Part shown: one piece after another, positions 1 to 8,584 of the stretch
How positions within the stretch are numbered: position 1 is the stretch's first letter
How the letters are laid out: each line of letters begins with the position of its first letter
Assembly: GCF_002214185.1 (NCBI RefSeq)
Contig: NZ_CP022161.1
Location: 1,612,001 to 1,676,000 of the forward strand
Reading direction: 5' to 3'
DNA from: Streptomyces capitiformicae
GTDB taxonomy: Bacteria; Actinomycetota; Actinomycetes; Streptomycetales; Streptomycetaceae
DNA length: 64,000 nt
Notes under the pieces: generated by a model
What the model was told of the DNA's origin: nothing
The model's input: only the letters and a program-made list of their open reading frames with translations
Database searches by the model: none
Made by a program: the position numbers and the translations under genes

Positions 1-1
1 G

Positions 2-382
2 CGGGATACCGCGGGCACCGCGTGGCAGCACAGCGGGTACGTGTTCGCCACGCCGCAGGGCAGGCCGATCGACCCGACCAACCTCACCCGCACCTTCACC
101 ACGCTCCTCCGCAAGGCCGACCTCCGCCGCATCCGATTTCACGACCTCAGGCACTCGACCGCGACGCTGCTCCTGGAGCAGGGAGTCGAACTCGTCGTGA
201 TCAAGGAACTCCTCGGCCACGCCCACATCGGTGTCACAGCCACCGTCTACGCCCACGTGAGGCTCCGGCTCCAGCGCCAAGCCATCGATGCTCTCGGCAC
301 CGCACTCGACGGCCTGACAAACACCGAGACAGTCAACGCCGACGGCGACGAACCACCGCCCTGCGCCGCGTCCGTCCGCTGA
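2..382 (+). CDS. Tyrosine site-specific recombinase (integrase), C-terminal part, cut by window edge
   Basis: The reading frame is open from the window edge and ends at 382, so the N-terminal half lies outside. What is visible is the catalytic C-terminal domain of a phage-integrase-family tyrosine recombinase: an HDLRH box (the H-x-x-R motif), then LLGH (second histidine), then VYAHV with the likely nucleophilic tyrosine. These proteins cut and rejoin DNA at att sites to integrate or excise mobile elements. An in-frame ATG at 41 is internal to the domain and is not a plausible start. The gene runs convergently into the immunity gene of the RHS toxin, with a hairpin between them. This suggests that the toxin locus sits at, or was delivered by, an integrated element. 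I see no tRNA or att repeat in the window. Confidence 0.85.
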   Translation, partial: RDTAGTAWQHSGYVFATPQGRPIDPTNLTRTFTTLLRKADLRRIRFHDLRHSTATLLLEQGVELVVIKELLGHAHIGVTATVYAHVRLRLQRQAIDALGTALDGLTNTETVNADGDEPPPCAASVR

Positions 383-413
383 CGTTGCCGTCAACTACTG
401 CCGTCAAGACCCT

Positions 414-450
414 CTGAAGCCCCACCAGACGCCGTCTGATGGGGCTTCAG
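414..450. terminator. Bidirectional hairpin terminator between integrase and immunity gene
   Basis: The arms 414-431 and 433-450 are complementary over 18 positions with one mismatch and a very tight turn. The hairpin lies between the convergent stops at 382 and 468, so it can end both transcripts. Just upstream, the 9-base string TGCCGTCAA occurs twice (around 386 and 399). Confidence 0.7.
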
Positions 451-467
451 ATTTGCGAGTTGAACGA

Positions 468-953
468 CTACGAACCTTGGCACCCACCCAGGAACTCACG
501 TACCGCCGAGACGCTGGTCCGCCATTCGGAGATGGAATTTCCGTCTTCATCGACAGTGAGTCGTGACCTTACTGAGGACCACGGCTCAAGAGGGTCGAAA
601 TCCCTCTCCAGCTCATCCAGGAAGATGATCGAGTTCTGGATAATCACATCTTCCCCTCGCCTATAAAGCGGCCAACAGAAGATGAAATTGCTGGCTTCCG
701 GATTGGTGATCGAAGCAACGAGACAGGAGTCCCTTTCTTTCCCGTCGAAAATCACCTGAAGCGAATCGCGCCAACTACGCTGGTACTCCTCGATGCTCCA
801 GTAGGACAGATCCATGTAGAACGACTCCGCGAAGTCACCAACAGTGATCCTGCCGGTCGCTCCGGCCTCTTGGAGCAAGGCGGCCGGAGGCCGATCCGAT
901 GCAACCTCGATAGAGAACGCGTCAGTTCTTGATGTAGTTGAGATCTGCATCAT
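468..953 (-). CDS. Immunity protein to the RHS toxin, CdiI(ECL)-like
   Basis: This encodes about 161 residues, starting at the tandem ATGs at 953/950, which overlap the last codons of the RHS gene. A weak AGGA lies about ten bases upstream. The order of motifs (LSYWSIEEY, SWRDSL, NFIFCWPLY, then IIQNSIIFLDEL, then SISEW) matches, from memory, the immunity protein CdiI of Enterobacter cloacae, which neutralises a colicin-E3-like 16S rRNA nuclease. The position directly downstream of a toxin C-terminus with the matching fold is the standard polymorphic-toxin layout. It should act in the cytoplasm and protect siblings and the producer. The frame is open further upstream to 1097, but that part is shadow sequence of the toxin gene. 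The family match is recalled, not searched. Confidence 0.72.
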   Translation of the reverse strand: MMQISTTSRTDAFSIEVASDRPPAALLQEAGATGRITVGDFAESFYMDLSYWSIEEYQRSWRDSLQVIFDGKERDSCLVASITNPEASNFIFCWPLYRRGEDVIIQNSIIFLDELERDFDPLEPWSSVRSRLTVDEDGNSISEWRTSVSAVREFLGGCQGS

Positions 954-3900
954 AGGTGCCAATCCTGTCGCCTCGACGGCTGAATACCTTCCAGCCCCCA
1001 GACACGTTGTGCCCATCGACATCGGGAGTGATGTAGTTCTTGCCGTTGAAGAATACGTCTTGTCCGTGCGAGTTGAACGGCGCCTTTTGGGGCGCAATTC
1101 TCCTGTTGTACCCCAGAGCTCCCGCGCGATCCCTTAGCGTACCGGCGTAAAGTTCTCGGTTCTGCGCACTGCGCGCGGCCACCGAATCAGGATGATAGGG
1201 GTCACCCTTCAATGCAGGAGAGGAGGTGTAGCCCTCAGGAAGATCACAGTTGCTGTTGTGAACCAGGACCGGCGTCTCGCCCGCCAGCACATAGTACGTG
1301 TGCAGGTCATCGACGGTGAAGTTGTACGTGCGAGCGTACTTGGTGAAGGGGCGGTTGCTCGTGACGATGACTGTGTTGCCCTCGTCAGTGAGCAGGGTCA
1401 TGCCTGGTTCGAGGGCTGATGCGTCGATCCAGGCGTGCTCGGAGGGCGACCAGAAGGGGTGCTCGTGAGTGGCCGTGAGCTTCTCGATGCCGTCTTCCGT
1501 GGCGATGGACAGCTCGTTGAAGTACTTGTCGTGTTCCGTGACGATCAGATGGGTGACTCGTCTCGGGCCGGACTCTCCGGTTTCCGGATCGGTGGCGAGT
1601 ACCTTGTCACCGACCTTCACATCCTCGATGTCCTTGGTCTTGCCGTCGGCCATGAGGACGTCGGTACCGGCCAGGAAGCACTTGAGGCAGCCCCGGGGTT
1701 TTGGCCTCGCCAGCTTTCCGCCGGGCTTCTTCCCTCCGACCATGTTGAGGATGAGATCGAAGCCGATGTTGCCGCAGATGGGACAAGTGTCAACGGTTTC
1801 GATTCCCTTGACGTGTTTCCATCCTTCGTAGAAATTCCTCAGATCCACGCAGGCGTTGTTCATGCTGAAGCTGCAGCGCTCGCGGAAATAGAGCTCCATG
1901 TTGAGCTCGTAGCTCAACCAACTGGCCCATTGCCCATTGACCCGATAGAACTGGCCGTACGTCGGGTAGTTTTGCTGGTACGCCTTCACCAGTTTCTTTG
2001 GCGGCACCGTGGAGGCACCGTTGCCAATATCCGACCACCCCTTTCCGCAGCCCGGTTGGGAGCTTCCGTAGCAATCCGAAGCGGGGTCTTTGGCGGGCTG
2101 GTATTCGTCGTTTGTTCCGTTGCTCCCAGAGCAGTAATTCGGGTAGCAAGACTCCAGGCCCGTAGGATCCGAGCGGGAAACGGGGCTGTTGTTGGAGTAG
2201 GCGTACCCGTTCATCTGAAGCGGGTCCGCGATGTTGAGGATCGGGTCCGCCGAGATGAAACGGCCCGAATTCTGGTCGTACTCGCGGGCGCCGATGTGGG
2301 TCAGGCCCGTGGTCGTGTCGTCGATGCCGACGCCGATGTAGCCGCGCTTGTTGGGCCACGACGCGGGCTTCGGGCCGCGGAGTTCGCCGTACGGCTTGAA
2401 GGCGCGGCGCGTGACCGCCTGGCCGCTCGCAAGCGCCACCGATGTGTTAGTCGTGCCGAGATGATCAGCGAGCTGAACGGACAGCTGGTGCCCCGTCGTC
2501 GCACTGTTGGTCGCGGTGCGGGTCACCATCGGGGCGCCGGACTGGGCGTAGGACCGCGACGCTCGGGTGATCGCACCCGCCCCGTCCGTCGTCACCTCCG
2601 TCTCGCCCAAGTAGAGCGTCGAGCCCGACGGAGAGTGCTCCAGGAGGCGGGTGCCAGCCGCGTCGTAGACGTACGTCGTCTTCTTGCCACCGACCGTGAT
2701 CGTGTCGAGCTTGTTCTCGTGCGTCCAGGTCAGGTCCTGCGCCCCGGACGGCAGGTCGCGGAACTCGGTGTTGCCCACCAGGTCGTAGCGGTAACTGCTC
2801 TCCTTGCCCGCCGGGCTGGACCCGATAGACGTCATCGTGTGCGGCTGCTCGGGGTTGTAGCCGTACGTGAAGGTGACGCTCTTCGTCGCGTCCGTCGCGT
2901 CGCGCTCGATCATCTTGGCGCGGTTGCCGAGCCAGTCGAAGGTGAAGGACTGGTGGTAGGCGGTCGCGCCCGTGGAGACCGTGGCCGAGGCGGGGGCTGT
3001 CGCCGCCAGCGTCGATGTCAGAGAGGCGTCCGGGCTCGACGCGTCCGATGCCGTGTCCGGGGCGTCGGCCACCGGGCCGGACGAGGCCGCGTAATCGGTG
3101 CGCGGGCCCCAGGTCGTGCCGTTCGCGGACTTGCAGCCGGTGCCGTTTCCTGCCGGGGTGATGTTCGACGTCCAAGCGTTGACAAGTTCGCCCATCACGT
3201 CGTACGTGAAGCACTGCGTGTCCCACGTGTCGCCCGAAGTCTCCGACAGCTGACGCGCGTTGGACGTGATGAGACCCGACTTGTCGTACGCGTAGTAGCT
3301 GTCCGAGATGCGGTGCGGGCCGGCGGTCTCCCGGTCGGCGAGCGTGCGCTGGAGTCTGCCGGTGTGCGGGTCGACGAAGTTGGTCGTCCAGACGCGGTTG
3401 GGTTGCGAGCCGGACACCGTTCGCAGGGGCTCGCCATACGGTGAGTAGGTGACGTCGGACGTATACCAGGCGAGACCGGAGGTCGACTCGGCGAGGCCGT
3501 CCCTGTTGTAGCGGGTGACGACCTTCTCCCGTGCCAGGCCGCCCACGGAAGGCAGGGTGACCGTCCGCGGCTTGCCCGTCGGGGTGTACGTGTACTCGTA
3601 CTTGTAGGTGCCAGAGACACCCGTCGTCAGGGCATTGGCCGGGATCACCGTCTCCGAGCCCGTGGGGCGATATTCGGTGTCGTAGCCCGTGACGCGGCTG
3701 ATGTAGTCGCCGTTCGCGGTGTGCCTGGTCGAGGCGACCGGCTGGCCGAGCGCGCCCGGGAGGGAGTCGTAGGTGAACGACTTGACCGGAGTGGCGGTCT
3801 CCGATCCCTCACGTACGAACTTGATGCGGCCCAGGTCGTCGTACTCCGTGTACGTCGTCCTCGACTCGGCGTCGGTCACCTTGTAGGGACGGTCCGCCTC

Positions 3901-6900
3901 GTCGTACCAGGTGTCGGTCTTGCCCACGTCGGGGTCGGTGGTGGAGGTGACTCGGCCGCGGGCGTCGTACGTGTACGTCCATGCGTTTCCGGCCGAATCG
4001 GTGACCTTGTCGCGGTAGCCGCGGTCGTCATATCCGTAGACAGTCGTACGGCCCTGGTCCGTGCCGCTGTCGTCCTTGTAGTGGCGGATCGAGGTGACTC
4101 GGCCGAGGGCGTCTGTGAAGGTTCGGGTCCGTGGAGTCGTGGAGCCGGGCGGGTCCACGTATGTACTCGTGTCGGCGTATTCCGTCCGCGTCACGTACGC
4201 GACCCCGGGATCGTGGTACGTCGACTGCCTCACCGGCCGCCCCAGGCCGTCGTACCGGTACATGACCCGGCTCGGGATCAGCGACTTCGACTTGGGGTCG
4301 AAGAGTTCGGCGGCCGGCTCGCCCTTCGCGAGGTACGCACTGGTCTGCTCGTCGACCAGGCCATGGTCGTTGTAGGTGGTGTCCGTGACAACTCGGCCGG
4401 GGCCGTGGGCCTCCGACTGGGTCTGGACCTGGCGCATCAGGCCGTCGTAGATGGTCACCTGACGGCTGTAAGTGCCGTCGTCCTTCAGCGCCTTGGTCGT
4501 GACGGCTGCGGGCCGGGTCTCATCGGAGGTGGCGGTCGCCGGCTGGTACGCGATCTCGACGTTCGGCGACGTGCCACCCGAGGAACGGGATGGCGACCAG
4601 CCCTTCACAAAGCGGCCGAGGGCGTCGTACTCGTTGCGCGTGACCCGCCCGTTCGCGTCGGTGACGGTCAGCGCCAGGCCTCGGCCCGGATCGAAGGTCG
4701 TGGTGACGGCATGACCCTTGGCGTTGATCGCCTTCACCGACGTGACGGGGCCACCCGCGTCTGCGGGGGTGTACTGCGTCTCCGTCGTACCGGCGCCCGG
4801 CTTGGTGAGGGTGCGGATCCGGCCCAGGGGATCGTACGTCGACTTGGTGACGATCGAGTACGAGGTGCCGGTGCCGTCGATGCCGGCGGCGGAGGTGACC
4901 AGCCCCTTCGTCGGCGTCTCCCCGTACTGCAGGTTGTCGTAGCTGTTGCGTACCGCCTTGATGAGCTTCGTCGCAGGGTCGGCGGTGTCATGCGCCGCGC
5001 ACGTTGTGCCCGTGGTCCGTTGTTGCTTTGGCAGGCCGATCAGCCATGCCGACGTGTTGTGCATGTACGACGTCTTGGTGCAGGTCCGGTTGGAGAAGGA
5101 CTCGCCGGAGCCGTCCGGCTTGACCACGGCGGTCTCGACCTCGATCGGCACGCCGTATGTGTCGTCGACTGTCGTCAGCGTCCGGACGGCCTGCCAGCTC
5201 GACTCGACCGTCTGAATGACGTCGGTGCGCTTGACACCGCTGCGGTACGCGAGGAGCGGATCCATGTCCGTGCCGTCCTCGGCCTCGCGGGGCCGGGACG
5301 CCGTCTGCTTCGACCAGGGATAGTTGAGGGTGCGGTTCTTCGGGGTTCCCTTGTCGGAGTCGAGATAGGTCAGGCTCTCCGCCGTCATGCCGGCGTACTG
5401 CTGTGCGTCGTCGGTGACCAGTGTGTACTTGCCGCTGGAGTCCTTGACTTCGCCGCCGACGCCTTGGAAGTACCGGGTCACGGAATACGACTGCTCCTGC
5501 GTCGCCCCATCGGTCTTGCTGCCCTTGGTGACCGCCACCTGGCGGTATCCGCGCCAGACACTGTGCGTGCGCAGGGACGGGCGCGTGAACTCGTCGTCGG
5601 TCTTTGCCCAACCGGGGCCCGTGTACGTGTACCTGGTGTGGATCGGCTTGCCCCGCGAGGTGACCTTGTCGGTTTCGGTCACGGAGTCGACGACGTACTT
5701 GTTGAACCAGGACTTCGCGGGTGTCTTCTCGTCGCCGTCGGGTGACCAGCGCACCGGGTAACAGGTGTCGTTTTTCTTACCCTGGTCCTCGGCCGGAGCC
5801 GTGGCGCAGCCGCCCGTGTACTCGACCTCGATGTCACCGCCGTGCTCGGTGGCGACCGTGCCGATGCGAGGGCGGGTGAAGGGCGGGCGCTGGTCCTTCG
5901 AACCGCTCGTCACCAGGTTGGGGAGCTGGCGGTCCTGCAGACGGTCCTTCAGCGGAGACTCCGACCCGACCGTGTACTCGCCGAAGCTGACGCCGTCCTT
6001 GTGCTGGAGCGTGCCGGTCGTGTCGCCGGGAGCGAAGCCGCGGCGGGTGATCGAGTTCAGCCAGAGGCCGGGGGACGAGTAGTACCAGTCCTCCGGGAAG
6101 GACTGATGGAGTTCGTAGGTGTCCACCTTGCCCAGGCCGCTCTGGCCGGCGCGGGTCGCCTTCGTCGTCACCGAGTCCAGGCGCATCTGCGTCCAGAAGG
6201 AGGGGAAGGCCGGGCACAGCTTCGAAGTGGACTTGCAGTTGAGGTTGCCGGGGGTGTCCCACCAGGGGCGGTACTCGCCCTGGTCGTTGGTCTTGGCGAA
6301 GTTCGCCGCGTCACATGCCGTGGCCGACTTCAGGCAGCGCTGCGCCACGCCGAACTCGACCGTCGCGGACGGCTTGGTGAGGTCCGAACGCATGCCGTAC
6401 TCGATGGTCGTCGGGTAGGCGTAACGGTCGTACTGCTCGGGGGACTTGAACTTCTTCTTTACGGCGTAGTGGTTCGTCTCCTGCTTCCACGTGACGACCA
6501 GCGTGTTGCCGTGCACGTCGACGACCTTGTCCAGACCCCAGCGCCAGGCCTGCTTCTTGCCGGCACCGCAGCGGGAGTCGGCGAAGGCGGTGGCGTGGCA
6601 GGGCTCGCCGGGGTGGTTGCCGAAGACGGGGACGGTGGAGACCGAGTTGGTGTCGGCGTGACCACCGCCCACCTGGTTGAGGCCGTAGTAGTACCTGGTG
6701 CCGTCCGTGGTCGTGACGATCCAGTACTCGCCGTTGTTGTCGCCGTTGGTGCCGCCCGTACGGCGCTCGATCCGGGTGCCGTCGTCGCTCGCGGGACGGT
6801 AGATCTCCGTGTCGGTCTCGGGGTTGCTGCCGGCGGCCGCGTCCCGCACCAGCTCGGTCGTCTTACCGCCCAGCGACATCACCGCGTTGTACGACACCCA

Positions 6901-8103
6901 GCACAGATCGGACGTCTTGTCCTTCTTGGCCGTGTTGTTGGCGGTGCCGGACTTCATCTTCTTGCGGTCGTCCTGGCAGGAGCGGTACCGGCGTTCGATG
7001 TGACCGGCGTCGTAGTCCCAGCCCTCACCGATCCAGGAGGCCTGGGGGGAGGTGACCGCCGTACGGCCGTCCACCGACTGGGAGTTGTAGGTGAAGGTGA
7101 CGTTGGGAGACGGGCCGGCGGGGGCGGCCGGGATCGTCAGCGGGTACGACCAGCTGAACGCGCCGGAGGAGCCGCCCGCCTCCCATTTGCCATTGGAGGC
7201 CAGGGGCGTGGCCTTGAACGTGCCGCCCGCGCCGCCGCCGGAGTCGACCGCGCCGACGACGGCGGAGTCGCCGGTGGCGGCGACCGGGGTTACAGAGGTG
7301 GTGTAGGAGGCCTGGGCGATGGACGGCCGGTCGGATTCCGCGGACTTGGTGGCCGAGGCCGGGGTGACCGTCCCGTCCGCCGCCGTGTCGACCGTCGCCG
7401 TGATCGACTGGGTCTTGGTGTCGTTGACCGTCTCCAGTTCCTCGTACTCCTGGCACGCCTCGACGTCGGGCGTCGTCAGATAGCACTCGGGGAACTGGAC
7501 GAAGCGCAGCCGGGAGGCCCAGTCGGCACCGTAGAGGTTCTTGAACTTGGCGTAGTCGAGCTTGACCGAGATCGGGACCGAACCGGTCGCCGGGGCCTGG
7601 ACCTTGACGACGGCACCGTCGACGCCCTGGGAGACAGCGGCGGTGCGGTCGTAGACCTGGACGTCCCAGGTGCCCGTGGGGGCCGCCTGGTCCGGGGCCT
7701 GGCCGAGGCTGACGGGGAGGTCGTCGACAGGGGTGAGGTCTGCCTGCTGAGCGGTGGCACTGGCCTGGGTCGCACTCGCCGTCGAGCCAAAGGTGACCGA
7801 GCCGATGTCGGGAGCCGGCGGCGTGGCCGTGCCTGTTGGGGCCCGTTCCAGGTCCGCGGGGACCTCGGTCTTCAGGGTCTCCAGGTCCTTGCTGACGACA
7901 TCGCCCGCGACGGTCTCTTCCTGGTCGAGAGCCTCCAGGTCCAGCGTCTCGCGGCCCTTTTCGGCAACCGTCGGGTCGGGTGGCAGAGCCAGCGAGGTTG
8001 CGGGGAGCAGGCCCACGAGCAGGGCGGCGCTGATCGAGGGCACGAGGACCGTGCGTAGGCAGCGCAGCCGACGACGACGGACATGCGAGAAGCGACCGAA
8101 CAC
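922..8103 (-). CDS. Secreted RHS polymorphic toxin with Hint protease and CdiA-CT(ECL)/Ntox21-type RNase
   Basis: This encodes 2393 residues from the GTG at 8103, which has GGGGGG seven bases upstream; a GTG at 8124 is also in frame. The N-terminus has an Arg-rich start and a hydrophobic stretch ending near ATSLA, a signal peptide. A long RHS/YD-repeat shell follows, with many xYDxxGR-type units. The RHS core is at about residues 1920-1975 (IGAREYDQNSGRFISADP). A Hint autoprotease is at about 2140-2285, beginning CFLAGTDV, with the block THEHPF and ending VLVHNSN. The last ~110 residues (GKNYITPD, WKVF, RIGTYDADLNYIKN) resemble CdiA-CT of Enterobacter cloacae, an RNase that cuts 16S rRNA at the decoding centre. 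RHS shells encapsulate the toxin and Hint would release it. The CdiI-like immunity gene overlaps the end. The toxin family is recalled, not searched. Confidence 0.9.
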   Translation of the reverse strand: MFGRFSHVRRRRLRCLRTVLVPSISAALLVGLLPATSLALPPDPTVAEKGRETLDLEALDQEETVAGDVVSKDLETLKTEVPADLERAPTGTATPPAPDIGSVTFGSTASATQASATAQQADLTPVDDLPVSLGQAPDQAAPTGTWDVQVYDRTAAVSQGVDGAVVKVQAPATGSVPISVKLDYAKFKNLYGADWASRLRFVQFPECYLTTPDVEACQEYEELETVNDTKTQSITATVDTAADGTVTPASATKSAESDRPSIAQASYTTSVTPVAATGDSAVVGAVDSGGGAGGTFKATPLASNGKWEAGGSSGAFSWSYPLTIPAAPAGPSPNVTFTYNSQSVDGRTAVTSPQASWIGEGWDYDAGHIERRYRSCQDDRKKMKSGTANNTAKKDKTSDLCWVSYNAVMSLGGKTTELVRDAAAGSNPETDTEIYRPASDDGTRIERRTGGTNGDNNGEYWIVTTTDGTRYYYGLNQVGGGHADTNSVSTVPVFGNHPGEPCHATAFADSRCGAGKKQAWRWGLDKVVDVHGNTLVVTWKQETNHYAVKKKFKSPEQYDRYAYPTTIEYGMRSDLTKPSATVEFGVAQRCLKSATACDAANFAKTNDQGEYRPWWDTPGNLNCKSTSKLCPAFPSFWTQMRLDSVTTKATRAGQSGLGKVDTYELHQSFPEDWYYSSPGLWLNSITRRGFAPGDTTGTLQHKDGVSFGEYTVGSESPLKDRLQDRQLPNLVTSGSKDQRPPFTRPRIGTVATEHGGDIEVEYTGGCATAPAEDQGKKNDTCYPVRWSPDGDEKTPAKSWFNKYVVDSVTETDKVTSRGKPIHTRYTYTGPGWAKTDDEFTRPSLRTHSVWRGYRQVAVTKGSKTDGATQEQSYSVTRYFQGVGGEVKDSSGKYTLVTDDAQQYAGMTAESLTYLDSDKGTPKNRTLNYPWSKQTASRPREAEDGTDMDPLLAYRSGVKRTDVIQTVESSWQAVRTLTTVDDTYGVPIEVETAVVKPDGSGESFSNRTCTKTSYMHNTSAWLIGLPKQQRTTGTTCAAHDTADPATKLIKAVRNSYDNLQYGETPTKGLVTSAAGIDGTGTSYSIVTKSTYDPLGRIRTLTKPGAGTTETQYTPADAGGPVTSVKAINAKGHAVTTTFDPGRGLALTVTDANGRVTRNEYDALGRFVKGWSPSRSSGGTSPNVEIAYQPATATSDETRPAAVTTKALKDDGTYSRQVTIYDGLMRQVQTQSEAHGPGRVVTDTTYNDHGLVDEQTSAYLAKGEPAAELFDPKSKSLIPSRVMYRYDGLGRPVRQSTYHDPGVAYVTRTEYADTSTYVDPPGSTTPRTRTFTDALGRVTSIRHYKDDSGTDQGRTTVYGYDDRGYRDKVTDSAGNAWTYTYDARGRVTSTTDPDVGKTDTWYDEADRPYKVTDAESRTTYTEYDDLGRIKFVREGSETATPVKSFTYDSLPGALGQPVASTRHTANGDYISRVTGYDTEYRPTGSETVIPANALTTGVSGTYKYEYTYTPTGKPRTVTLPSVGGLAREKVVTRYNRDGLAESTSGLAWYTSDVTYSPYGEPLRTVSGSQPNRVWTTNFVDPHTGRLQRTLADRETAGPHRISDSYYAYDKSGLITSNARQLSETSGDTWDTQCFTYDVMGELVNAWTSNITPAGNGTGCKSANGTTWGPRTDYAASSGPVADAPDTASDASSPDASLTSTLAATAPASATVSTGATAYHQSFTFDWLGNRAKMIERDATDATKSVTFTYGYNPEQPHTMTSIGSSPAGKESSYRYDLVGNTEFRDLPSGAQDLTWTHENKLDTITVGGKKTTYVYDAAGTRLLEHSPSGSTLYLGETEVTTDGAGAITRASRSYAQSGAPMVTRTATNSATTGHQLSVQLADHLGTTNTSVALASGQAVTRRAFKPYGELRGPKPASWPNKRGYIGVGIDDTTTGLTHIGAREYDQNSGRFISADPILNIADPLQMNGYAYSNNSPVSRSDPTGLESCYPNYCSGSNGTNDEYQPAKDPASDCYGSSQPGCGKGWSDIGNGASTVPPKKLVKAYQQNYPTYGQFYRVNGQWASWLSYELNMELYFRERCSFSMNNACVDLRNFYEGWKHVKGIETVDTCPICGNIGFDLILNMVGGKKPGGKLARPKPRGCLKCFLAGTDVLMADGKTKDIEDVKVGDKVLATDPETGESGPRRVTHLIVTEHDKYFNELSIATEDGIEKLTATHEHPFWSPSEHAWIDASALEPGMTLLTDEGNTVIVTSNRPFTKYARTYNFTVDDLHTYYVLAGETPVLVHNSNCDLPEGYTSSPALKGDPYHPDSVAARSAQNRELYAGTLRDRAGALGYNRRIAPQKAPFNSHGQDVFFNGKNYITPDVDGHNVSGGWKVFSRRGDRIGTYDADLNYIKN

Positions 8104-8584
8104 GGCGAGGTCCCCCCGGACCACTCAAGGCGGGCCAGGAACAGACCACGCGTGATGGCGTATCAGATTCGGAGATTCTGTGTCGCCCTTGCGAAGTTCC
8201 GCTAGATCACTTGTACGGATGTGATGATCGCCACGGTGCGTAACGCGATGTAACGGCCAGTGAAGCAGGAAGTCGCATAAACCCGAGGTAAGGGAAGCCG
8301 TAACCCGTCCGCCATCAACCAGGCATTCCAGCGGGCCTCTCTCAAATGACCTCCAAATCAAGGCCACTTCCAGATGCTTTGATCCGCTTCACCCGAATCG
8401 GTGGGCCAGACACAGCAGTTATCCTCCCGCGTGTCCAACTCCCTTTACGGACTCATCCGTTGATCGACTCAATCGGCCCCGCCCCGTGCAAAGCGTGACG
8501 GCGGCTCACTGATGAGCCATCATCGGCTGGCCCGGCCGGGCCCTGTCTCGAGCCGGTTCCAAGGGGGGAAGGGGAAGTCGCCCG
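8104..8584. other. Divergent intergenic region between RHS toxin and DNRLRE protein
   Basis: These 480 bases contain no convincing gene. The region must hold both divergent promoters. I see a relatively AT-richer block at about 8160-8290, with GTAACG twice (near 8239 and 8250), but no clean inverted repeat. An open frame on the minus strand (8125-8367) has no ribosome site and unlike codon use, so I treat it as non-coding. Confidence 0.5.

Noticed and set aside
1435..8058. Long plus-strand open frames opposite the RHS gene (for example 1435-3444, 3721-5745, 5842-8058)
   Set aside because: High-GC antisense shadows: they lie exactly over the RHS gene, have Arg/Val/Gly-rich composition, no ribosome sites and no domain.
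8125..8367. 80-codon minus-strand frame between the divergent RHS and DNRLRE genes
   Set aside because: No ribosome site, third positions not G/C-biased, no recognisable sequence; more likely the promoter region.
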